Below are positions 1 through 12,500 of a stretch of 64,000 bases of DNA, one piece after another. The stretch lies in contig OU744447.1 in NCBI GenBank assembly GCA_916610825.1, forward strand, positions 4,657,402 through 4,721,401. The letters run 5' to 3'. A model generated the notes under the pieces. It searched no databases and was not told where the DNA came from. It worked only from the letters and a program-made list of their open reading frames with translations. This stretch comes from Haliclystus octoradiatus (taxonomy: Eukaryota > Cnidaria > Staurozoa > Stauromedusae > Haliclystidae). The position numbers and the translations under genes are program-made. Within the stretch, counting starts at the first letter, position 1. Each line of letters opens with the position of its first letter.

Positions 1-434
1 CGGGCTGCAACAGCAGCATGGATTCATTTTAGCGACATCAAAACAAAAGACCAAATAGTTAATACAAACATTCAACCTTATTAATGGTTGGAGAAAATAG
101 ACACAAATTAAATATGAGGATATATGTCTTACCTTTCATCATTATTTATTTAGTTTTATTGCCAGATTATATAACGTTTTTATTGACATAACTTTTTATT
201 GTATTTTTTTTCAATAAAAGATTTGAAAAATTTTGAAGAAAATAAAACAGAGCAAAAAAGCACATGGAAGAATTACATTAATTCTGCGACAATCTAATTA
301 ACATAATCAAAATAATTATAACCGATACTCAGTTTAAATGCAATGCCTTGAGGGTACTGATGCATTCGCGCTTCCCAGAAATATTAGAAAAATTATTAAT
401 CTGATTATTTATTTTTATCCGTTTAAAAGCTCAC
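1..434. other. Intron after the HC-encoding exon
   Basis: AT-rich sequence downstream of the last visible exon. I see no exon, repeat or RNA gene in it; the next catalytic exon must lie beyond the window edge. Confidence 0.6.
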
Positions 435-589
435 CTGCAGTGAATTAAAATCGGCTGATCAGTTTTATCGTAAGGAAAAACAGTTCTAAATCGACGTCGA
501 AAGTTGAGTATATCAGTAGGAAACTCGGGAACACCAAAATCTGGCCATCCAAAGAAATGGAATTGAGATAAATCACGTGTATCACTTCC
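435..589 (-). CDS. RPTP exon 22: WPD loop and start of HC signature
   Basis: Encodes [20 protein letters not shown] and onward to ILIHC. The WPD loop is intact with its general-acid Asp. The exon ends TGC AG before GTGAGC, so the intron splits the Ser codon of the HCSAGxGR catalytic signature. Length is 155, entering in phase 0 and leaving two bases. Confidence 0.93.
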
Positions 590-3500
590 CTGTAAAATGT
601 AAACAAATCACCAACAAATTTAGTGAAAATGGTTTGAAATACAACAATTCAAAGGATATAAACCGATTTACCTTATGTAATGTGAATGTTCTAATGACAT
701 AATCAACGAAGCCTTCTGATTTCTTTGGCGTTACTGTTACATCACCATAGATTTTTGCCTCTCCCGAAGGCCAATATTCTTCACATTTACGCTATTAACA
801 AAATTAACATGATAACAACTGAAAATTGATCAATTTAAATCGCGAATAGAATGGCCATGTTAAACAATCCGTAACATTTTAGACAGTGGTTATACAAATT
901 TCCATTACCTTTCCTCTTTCCGTAACATTTGTAGCCATTATTATAGCTGGAATATTTTCCGTCCATATTAATTCCCAGAAATCATCGACTGTATTTGGCA
1001 TGGGTCCTGAAAAGAAACACAACGTTAATAAATAAATAAACAGATGAAAAAGCTTTATTCTTATTCTCAAGTATGGACGCCTGGATGGATAATAAAATAT
1101 TTTCATATTATTCGCCTGTACGAAGGGGGGAGGTTTAGATTTGTACCGGTATCGGTTCATGTTTAGTCGAAACGTCAGTTTCTGTTTTTCAGGTAAATAG
1201 AAAATTCAGACACTTTCTCATTGTGATTTTATGTAGAAATTTTATAAGAGCAATATAGTTTTATTCAAAAAGCTAAAGTATAACCAAAACAAACCAAAAC
1301 AGTGAAATCAAGATATGTACTCCGTGGTTCATGTTTCGCGTCGAAAAGTGTTCCGATTGGAGGAGGTCAGTAGAGTTGTCAGTGCGAAGAGGCGTCCCCC
1401 AATGCACAGAATTGATGTGTAACGAGTCAGCGGTACTTGTAGCTGTACCAGTACGAAATCTAAACCTCCCTATTACTTCATTTGCATGGAATTCAATGCA
1501 AAACGTATCTACTTCATATTTGCTTTGTGGGTGTCTGTCACCAAGATGATGTGAATGAAACTTACATTTATATTAGTCATGTGCTGAAAAATTGGCAAAA
1601 AACTCTTCATGCAATTTTGAAACTTGCAAAATGGATTCCAAAAATAGCATTAAAAAGTATTGAAGCAAAATTTAAAAAGTTGAACATTGCTGCAATTTTT
1701 TGAAAATTAAAAACAAAAGGCTATTGGGTTGTCGCAACCAACTGCTGTGAAGAAAGATCACAAACAGTTCATGAGCTTCATCAAGCCGTTTGAAATAAAT
1801 ATATTGGATTCCACAACCAAAAATTACCAGACCAAATCAAAGTAGAAAAAAAAGCGGCATATATCAATTAAATACTGTATATAAATATACATTACTACTA
1901 TATTTAGGACTTGATAATTGAATCAAGAAATTCAACCCCAAACTACTTTGATGAATATACTTATAATAAAGGGATACGTAAATAATTGGCTTTATGATAC
2001 AGATTATAGCATTTTGATACATTGATAATAATGCATTGCAAAATGCTATATTGAATACATTGCCTTTTAAAGTAGTTATATCAGTCCAAATTCAACTGTT
2101 ATTGACGTATCTGTTCAAGAGATATGTATCAAATTGTTTATAAACAGGTCCATGAATCGCTCACAAACTAATTCACGAAATACTTAACTTTACTTCAGGA
2201 GGAATTCATGGACTTTTTTGCATAGTAATGTTTATGTACAGTTCATGAACTATGGCCGGGTTAAGCAATGTTTTAAGTAGAACACACAAGAATAGCATTG
2301 ACTGCAAACTTTTTGGATAGATTGACAGGAGAGCACATTGGGATTGTTGATTCTAAATTCAGGAAGACTGCATTATCAATGATAAAAGAAAACTTATCAT
2401 CAGATTTCCATACAATACCAACTACAAGAATGTTAAACACAGATAATTCATATATTTTTGAGCTATAGAGTAACATAATAATTTTACCTTGAGCAGCGAT
2501 GTACACTTTTGGTCTTGAATATCCCTAGCAATTTGAATCAAGTACAAAATGACAATACAATACATGCCATCAAACAATCTAAAATTTATGAACTGGTTCA
2601 TGAACTCACAAGAAAATTATCATGACTTTCAAGAAAATGTTCATGAGCTGTTCATGAAAATGTTTATGAACTGTTCACGAACCCCAAAGAAAATGTCCAT
2701 GAGCTGTTCATAAACTCATGGATATTTTTCACAATGGAATATTATCAAAATGTAAGATGAACTTACATCATATTTCAAATTCATGGACTGGTTCATGAAC
2801 CCACAAGAAAATGTTCATGAATTGTTCATGAGCTTTTAAGCAATTTCAAGTTCATCAACTGGTTTATGAACCCACCAAGAAAATGTTTATGAACTGTTAA
2901 TGAACCCACAATAAATTGTTCATATTCTGCTCTTGAGCTTTGAGCAATTTCAATTTATGGGTAATTTTCACAATGGAATATTATCAAAATGTAAGATGGC
3001 ACAACTTACATCAATGTAGCTTGCATTAATATATGCCTTTTCTTTTGGTCCAGTTGCAGTTTTATAAACAAGAGAATGGTCATCTGAAATATTTAGAATG
3101 TTATATTAATACAAAGTTCACTCTCCGTATTATACAGTGATAGTCAGTTTAGTCAATTGTTTAATTATTAGTGACCTGAACGTTTAATCACACAAGGTCC
3201 AGTACTGGACCTACATTAATTACTGGTGTTATATTAATGTCATTAGAGTAAGCGAGTGAATAATGCGTAATAATGCATCAATTGTCATCGACATCAATCG
3301 ACATTTGTGCTTTCTTGACTTTAGCTGCTTCAAAACTCAGGTGATTGTTTTGTTGTATATACATGATTTATTGTAGAATGGCACAATACTTTTCAAATAC
3401 TATCAATTCAATGTTCTCTGGCAACTTGATATAGAATATAAATTAGTAACTTTGAGGATTTCAATAATAATGTGCTACATAAGAATTCCTCTATTATTAA

Positions 3501-6500
3501 ACAATTTATTTCATTTATTGTTGATTTTGGATTTAACCAACTGATAAACTCACAAATAAATTAGCAGTCACCAATAAGCTCGGCTTGTATTAACTTAGTG
3601 CTAGCAAATGTAGCTTCAAATTGTAATGAAGTGTAAACTTCCCCGGTGGAAACATTTCACATGTTGAAATCCTTCAAATACATCACCTCCATTGTCTGCC
3701 GTCAATATTAGTGAAATGATGCTTGTCAAATAATAGGATTTACGGTAAGCAACTCTGTCTCGGTGTCTAATAGCTGTATGGAATACGTAAGTTATTATAT
3801 CCTTTAAATATGACGTCATGATTGAACATAATTATGCAATTTGATTGGCTGGTTCATGTGTTTGGAAATTCTAGAATAAACATTTTCCAAACATTCTACT
3901 TGAAATTTGTCAATAAAATTTTGTCAGATGCTCAAAGCTGAAGAAGAATAGCAGACTGCAATATTACAAAATAAATCATACCAACAAAGATGTCTGTATT
4001 TAAGAAAGACTAATGTTTTAAATTTTTAATTTGAACCAAGGACATTTTGGTAAGTAAAACATTGAATTTAAATTGAATTTGAAACCATTAATTCAAGATT
4101 CCAACGACCTTCCCAATATAACCAAACTAGATTAAGAAATTTGTTTTATTTTACAAAAGGTGTGCTTTACTTGCAGTGTGTGGTGACCTCTTTACATTAC
4201 TGTTTCCGTCATAATTACTTGGTATTACACAGTTAATATAGCAGACATACTACAATTTATAGTACATGTCTTACTTACATGGCACTATGTTGGCATATCT
4301 ATTCTTTGGTTTGTTATTTGCTGAAGTAGCAATATCCCAACTGAATAATTGACCAGTGACAAGTTCCTGCAAGCAGCAAATAAACAACCATTCATTCATA
4401 AATAAAAATAACATAAATACCAACAGAGGAACGAGTCGCGTTCTCAATGTGCAAGGAGACATATATCAGGGTTAACTTAATTGTAATAATTAGAAAAATC
4501 GTTTATAATTATGAAGTAAAAATTAATTTTACTTTGATTTCCTCAAAATTTGCCAGCATTTAAACACCAGATTGATTCAATAGAAAATACCATTTTTGGA
4601 CCATATTTAAGTGACTACATGCCCGTTATATATTTGTATTCTTTATTCTTTATGGAAGGTTTGATTCTTTCATAAAGTTTCCAATGGAAAACACAGTTCC
4701 CAAGATGGAAAATAGACATAATTTTTGTATCTTAGTAGAACATCCAGAATAAAAGTTTACAAAGTGTTTATTTGACCGGCAGTCACAGCCATTAGGGATT
4801 CAACTGTGCGTGCGCAGGCAGTCAAATAAGTCATTCACTCGTCCCAGGGTTGGGGTTAGGTTTAGGGTCCGATCACGTGATCACCACCTGGTAGAGGTTA
4901 AATCCATTTCTGTTTCATGAGCTTTCGTCGGTTGGCGTAGCTCACCCAAAATACATCTGACTAGCGTGCAGGTCATGCTGGTTCGAGTCCAAGTCATTAC
5001 AAATTTTTAATTTATTTTCATTATTTATATTCTAAAATGTTTGTAAGTTGCTGTTCGTTAATGATACGCATGCATTGGTATCAATATTGGCTGCGACTGC
5101 CAATCTTTTGATATTTGATATGTAAACTATGCAACCAGTATTACCAAGGACAATATTAAATCAACGACTTGCAATCTGATTGATATAAGTACAATCAATT
5201 GTCAAAATTTCTAATTTCCTAAGCCATTATTAGGGATGTTTAGATTCAGTACCAGTGCCAGTTCAACTTCATGTTCATTGGGTTCTATCAGTATTTGTAC
5301 AGTCAAGAAAAGATGTTTAGATTCAGTACCGGTACCGGTTCAAGCTCATGTTCATTGGGTTCTATCAGTATTTGTACAGTCAAGAAAAGATGTTTAGATT
5401 CAGTACCGGTACCGGTTCAACTTCATGTTCATTGGGTTCAATCAGTATTTGTACAGTCAAGAAAAGATGTTTAGATTCAGTACCGGTACCGGTTCAACTT
5501 CATGTTCATTGGGTTCTATCAGTATTTGTACAGTCAAGAAAAGATGTTTAGATTCAGTACCGGTACCGGTTCAACTTCATGTTCATTGGGTTCTATCAGT
5601 ATTTGTACAGTCAAGAAAAGATGTTTAGATTCAGTACCGGTACCGGTTCAACTTCATGTTCATTGGGTTCTATCAGTATTTGTACAGTCAAGAAAAGATG
5701 TTTAGATTCAGTACCGGTACCGGTTCAACTTCATGTTCATTGGGCTCTATCAGTATTTGTACAGTCAAGAAAAGATGTATAGATTCAGTACCGGTACCGG
5801 TTCAACTTCATGTTCATTGGGTTCTATCAGTATTTGTACAGTCAAGAAAAGATGTTTAGATTCAGTACCGGTACCGGTTCAACTTCATGTTCATTGGGTT
5901 CTATCATTATTTGTACAGTCTAGAAAAGATGTTCAGATTCAGTATTGGTACCGGTTCAAGCTCATGTTCATTGGGTTCTATCAGTATTTGTACAGTCAAG
6001 AAAAGATGTTCAGATTCAGTACCGGTACAGGTTCAACTTCATGTTCATTGGGTTCTATCAGTATTTGTACAGTCAAGAAAAGATGTTTAGATTCAGTACC
6101 GGTACCGGTTCAACTTCATGTTCATTGGGTTCTATCAGTATTTGTACAGTTAAGAAAAGATGTTTAGATTCAGTACCGGTACCGGTTCAACTTCATGTTC
6201 ATTGGGTTCTATCAGTATTTGTACAGTCAAGAAAAGATGTATAGATTCAGTACCGGTACCGGTTCAACTTCATGTTCATTGGGTTCTATCAGTATTTGTA
6301 CAGTCAAGAAAAGATGTTTAGATTCAGTACCGGTACCGGTTCAACTTCATGTACATTGGGTTCTATCAGTATTTGTACAGTCAAGAAAAGATGTTTAGAT
6401 TCAGTACCGGTACCGGTTCAATTTCATGTTCATTGGGCTCTATCAGTATTTGTACAGTCAAGAAAAGATGTTTAGATTCAGTACCGGTACCGGTTCAACT

Positions 6501-9500
6501 TCATGTTCATTGGGTTCTATCAGTATTTGTACAGTCAAGAAAAGATGTTTAGATTCAGTACCGGTACCGGTTCAACTTCATGTTCATTGGGTTCTATCAG
6601 TATTTGTACAGTCAAGAAAAGATGTTTAGATTCAGTACCGGTATCGGTTCAAGCTCATGTTCATTGGGTTTTATCAGTATTTGTACAGTCAATAAAAGAT
6701 GTTTAGATTCAGTACCAGTACCGGTTGAAGCTCATGTTCATTGGGTTTATCAGTATTTGTACAGTCAAGAAAAGATGTTTAGATTCAGTACCAGTACCGG
6801 TTCAAGTTCCTGTTCATGGGGTTCTATCAGTATTTGTACAGTCAAGAAGAGATGTTTAGATTCAGTAGAGGTACCGGTTCAAGCTCATGTTCATTGGGTT
6901 CTATCAGTATTTGTACAGTCAAGAAAAGATGTTTAGATTCAGTACCGGTACCAGTTCAAGTTCATGTTCATTGGGTTCTATCAGTATTTGTACAGTCAAG
7001 AAAAGATGTTTAGATTCAATACTGGTACCGGTTCAAGCTCATGTCCCTTGTGTTCTATCAGTATTTGTACAGTCAAGAAAAGATCTTTAGATTCAGTACC
7101 GGTACCGGTTCAACTTCATGTTCATTGGGTTCTATCAGTATTTGTACAGTCAAGAAATAATGTTAGATTCAGTACCGGTACCGGTTCAAGCTCATGTTCA
7201 TTGGGTTCTATCAGTATTTGTACAGTCAAGAAAATATGTTTACATTCAGTATCGGTACCGGTTCAACTTCATGTTCATTGGGTTCTATCATTATATGTAC
7301 AGTCAAGAAAAGATGTTTACATTCAGTACCGGTACAGGTTAAAGTTCATGTTCATTGGGTTCTATCAGTATTTGCACAGTCAAGAAGAGATGTTTAGATT
7401 CAGTAGAGGTACCGGTTCAAGCTCATGTTCATTGGGTTCTATCAGTATTTGTACAGTCAAGAAAAGATGTTTAGATTCAGTACCGGTACCAGTTCAAGTT
7501 CATGTTCATTGGGTTCTATCAGTATTTGTACAGTCAAGAAAAGATGTTTAGATTCAGTACCGGTACCAGTTTAACTTCATGTTCATTGGGTTCTATCAGT
7601 ATTTGTACAGTCAAGAAAAGATGTTTAGATTCAGTACCGGTACCGGTTCAAGCTCATGTTAATTGGGTTCTATCAGTATTTGTACAGTCAAGAAAAGATG
7701 TTTAGATTCAGTACCGGTACCGGTTCAAGCTCATGTTCATTGGGTTCTATCAGTATTTGTACAGTCAAGAAAAGATGTTTAGATTCAGTACCGGTACCGG
7801 TTCAAGCTCATGTTCATTAGGTTCTATCAGTATTTGTACAGTCAAGAAAAGATGTTTAGATTCAGTACCGGTACTGGTTCAACTTCATGTTCATTGGGTT
7901 CTATCAGTATTTGTACAGTCAAGAAAAGATGTTTAGAACTGTAGTCTAATCGGTACTGGTTCTCAATTAGTCAGTTATGGGAATATAAAATTACAAAATA
8001 GCCTGGAGTCTAGGATATCTAGATCATTTGTAATAGATTTCAATGGAAAAAATGTAATAGCAAGAGTTCACAACCATGAAAATAGTCTGAAACCAGCTAA
8101 AAGTCGGAAAATTCTCATGCCTGGAATCTAAACCTCTCGATTACCATTGGAATAATTTTGGGAACTTGAACAATTACGCATATTAATATTGTACCTTGTA
8201 TTCTTCTGTGAAACCATGTTGACTGTCTCTTCGCATTTCTTCATTAAATTTGGCAAATTCATTAACTGGTATTGGTTTGTGTCTGGTATCGTTAGCAACA
8301 CTGGCTGGAGGTTTGCGATGTTTTATTGAAGCTGAAAATGAATATCACCAGATTTAATAGTTTAGAACTGATCAGATACACTTACTGTAGCGTACAATAC
8401 TAGTCATTAATTACAAAATAGAAGAGTAGAATTTTCAGTATAACCTCAACATCGAAAGGTTGTCAATAAAATAGCAAACATGCGCTCTTCAATTTGTGAC
8501 TCAAAATGAATTTCGATGTCATGCTGAATGGTAACACAGGTAAACAAGAACATTGCTTTGCATCATGGTTCGACAATTCAAGCTCTTCTAATATTGCACT
8601 ACATTTGTGATAATTTACAACCATATTCATGATAGTTTGATACGATATTGATACGATATTCGTCATCATACATGCACAATGAAGGATTGTTGAAAATATA
8701 TAGTATATTAATAATTTATATTGAAAAGACTTGTAGACAATTTAATGAGATTAAAACATTTCATTTCTGAAGTGTTACACTGTCACCTGCTACATATACA
8801 AGACCACAAGTCTGCATGAGAGATGGTATTAGACAAAATATCTTGCATAGAGTGAAACCGTTACATAACAGCCAGCTATGAGGGGTAAAAGCTGACCAAG
8901 ATATGCAGGTGGTCTTTATACACAGGGCTTATTCAATAAATATATAATTTTAGACATTGGTAATGTGACCAAATATTTAGTACGGATGCTATTAAGTGCT
9001 GAAATCAGTATTCGAATATTAGGATTTTGCGGATTTTAGTATTCCAATAGTATTCGAATAATCCTATTGTTTGTGAAAACAATATGGTTTATTGTTTGCA
9101 GACAATGGAACTAGCCTCGCCTACAAATTATTAGCAGACAAATCTCCTTTTGAATTTTTTTCATAGTCATAACTTGTTTTTGGACGAAGAAAAAAGATAC
9201 TCAGAAGAATAAAAGTGTAATTGCAATGTAATTGCAAGGTTTTGAAGTAATTACAAGGATTTTGAAAGGTTAAAAGGAACATAGTATTCTTTTCATTGTT
9301 AAAATCATTTTTTTTTGCTGTTTTCATACTATTTATAACAATTTTTCAATATTCGAAACAAGGTCGAATAGTTGAAACATTATTCGAACAGTTACCTTTG
9401 AAAACTTTTAAAATATTATTCGAATAGTTGCTATTGGAATAGCATCCTCATTATTTAGACTGGACGCAGCTGTAACAGGTTTAAGTGTATCTCTATATTA

Positions 9501-12500
9501 CAGGTGAATTGACTCACCACGCTTTGATTTTAGTGATCCATTTGAGTGCAATCTGCTAACAGCTGGCTTAACCTCTGTCATGATAACGCCATCCATTGTT
9601 TCAAGACTTTTATTATCAAGGGCTAAATTATCACTACCAGTCGAATCACTTGCTTTCATCCATTGCGGTTTCCGTCTGTAAGTAAAAAACATAAATTACA
9701 TAGAATGGTGTAAGAGATGAATTGATCCTTCATTTTGAGGATCTGGATACGATCTGGATCCAACCAATATGGATCTGAAGCCAGATCTGAGATCCAAGCA
9801 ATATGGATCCGAATCCAGATCTGAGATCCAAGCAAAATGGATCTGAAGCTAGATCTGAGATCCAAGCAATATGGATCTGAAGCCAGATCTGACATCCAAG
9901 CAATATGGATCCGAATCCAGATCTGAGATCCAAGCAATATGGATCAGATCTGAGATCCAAACCATATGGATCTTAAGCCAGATCTGAGATCCAAGCAATA
10001 TGGATCGAATCTGAGATCCAAGCCATATGGATTTTACGCCAGATCTGAGATCAAAGCATGATGGATCCGAATCCAGATCTGAGATCAAAGTCATATGGAT
10101 CTGAAGCCAGATCTGAGATCCAAGCAGTATGAATCCGAATCCAGATCTGAGATCAAAGCCATGTATATCTGAATCACAATCCAAATCAAAATAAGAAGAA
10201 AAAAATCCGAAGTAGATCCGAAATAATTTTGGTCTTAGTTCAATTACTAGAAACTAAAATAATTATATTATTATTGATAATCGAAAATCAATATTCATTG
10301 TTTACGTTGTATCACTTGTTGAATAATTTATATTCTCAGATATCATAGTGTCTAGTCTACGTGAAATAATGTATGAAATAATTATTTCAAGAAACATTTG
10401 GTTACCAGTGATTGATATCATGGTCCTGTTTAGGATCCAGTCAAAACTTTCCAAGTTAGGATCCAGTCAAGAGGTTCCAGATTCAGATCTAGGTCTGGTC
10501 AAAAAGACAATATCTGACCTAATCCTGGGTTCAGGATCCGGGTCCAGATCACCTCTGGTATGAACGATGCATGAGCCCTAAGCTCATTCCAAAAAATTGA
10601 AGAAATGTACATAGGCAAATTAGTTCAACAACTTGGATGCAATTTGGATAAGTGAAACTCTCATTTATCTCCAATATGGCTTTCAAACATTATCTGTGGT
10701 CAAGATACGCCCTAACAATGATCATATCCAGATCTTAGTATTTCAACCCACCTGCAGTAGATCACTATTAATATGATAATGATAATGACAGCGATTGCAG
10801 CGACAATGCCTGCAACGATTGCACCAATTGGAGAAGAGTCGCCTGGTGTAGCCACAGGACCTTCAAAAAATAAAAGAATAGTAAGCATGCAGGTTATACA
10901 GAAAACAAAAATACAAAATTATAAATATCTATCTGATTTTTATGGCTGACAGGGTATCAAGCTCAATCACTGGGGAGAAGTTTGATTGCTTGGAGTTTGT
11001 TAGGTACTTTATGATATGTAACAGGTGGAATGAGTATATAACTATAAATTGCCACACGCTTACATAGAAGATTTGATGTTTGTCTAGTTGATGATATAAT
11101 GTGTGCAGGTAGCTCGGTGAGAGAGTGTCCGCACTCTCCCAGAAGGCCGGGGTTTGGTTCCTCGTCGGTGCACACATTTTTATTGCTAATATTCATTTGT
11201 ATATGTACATTTTTTAATGTCCCCCAATAAACAAGCACTTATGATGACTCTTGATCATTAATTGACTGTACAATGAAATATTATTATTATTATTATTTAT
11301 AATAGCAACTGTATATGGCCACTAATAGGGAGATCATGAACAAAGGGTTAATATGGCGGTTGAAAAACAGAGCCTCTATGAAAGTAGACAGGCTTTTTTC
11401 TAAGATAGGTGTTGTCATCACGAAAGGCAGATGAGAACAGAGTTAATACATTACAGACAGTGATTTACATTACAAGGTAAGAGTGATTATAAAGCGTCAA
11501 ATGTTGTTCTAGCAATCTGATTGGCTAATGGTTATGTTTGGAACTCACAGTGCAGACAATGCTAACAATGGCGGGATATTTGGATCAGGTTCAAAACATA
11601 AACGCAATAAAATCAAAACAAACTAACACTTTTTCTTGTTACCTAAAGTTTCAAAATAGCTCAAAACAAAGAAAATTGTTCATTTGGTTTAGAATTAAAT
11701 TCAGATAGCAATAATAATAATAGTGATGATAATAACGGAACACAAAGGTTACCTACTTGTACAAGTAACGACTTGTATGTCCTTCTAAATGAAGCACAGG
11801 CACAAAATATGCAATAAATATGTTCAACGGTATGTTATTGTGACATTGAAATACCATTTATTTGAGGGAATTAAATGCAGAATGTTCGGCCTAGTTGCAG
11901 TACCCAAAACAAAACTGGAAACCTTCAAATCAATATTTGTACAAAAACCGTCCACTCGGTGTGAATACTCTGAACGTTGCAGCGTTACAACAACAGAACA
12001 ATCTACCACACAATTAAGGCAGTGTGGTACAGTTCTCTCTGGAAGTGAAGTGAAGAAAAGCAAGGAAATGCGAGCTCGGTTACCTTAAACACGACGAGCG
12101 AAAATGGATCAGTTGCAGCAGGAGCAATGAATTTTGCAAACAAAATGGACACACGGTCGTCACAGGAGAAGCGATGATACCTATTAGCTCATTACCGAAC
12201 CTTTATTATTCCTGTACCTGTGATTGCTTGGTCGAATTCTTCTGAGTTCTTCTGACGCTTTTCAGGAGAAAGTGAACTTATCAGTTCCGATAGTGCTGGA
12301 GTGTCGTAACATTCGGGGTGTTGGGAAACCCAGAAGCAATTTTTGCCTGTTTATTGGGGCACATTTCATTATTTTATATATTTTACTATTTATATTCAGA
12401 TATATAATTAATACGTACGGATAAATATACAGTTAATATTTATAGATTAATACATAATTAAGATTTCATATCAATAAATTGGAATGTTTTAGATATAATG

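Noticed and set aside
5271..7936. Series of ~67-codon and longer open frames (up to 195 codons) across 5.2-7.9 kb
   Set aside because: They are the same 77-bp unit read in shifting frames. There is no coding signature and the repeat period is not a multiple of three.
9656..10184. Overlapping minus-strand frames with repeated Ile-Trp/Ser-Asp residues
   Set aside because: Translation of the 34-bp GATC minisatellite; no independent evidence of coding.
11789..12088. 99-codon plus-strand frame and its 79-codon antisense partner
   Set aside because: No motif, both strands open, and no splice context linking either to the phosphatase gene.
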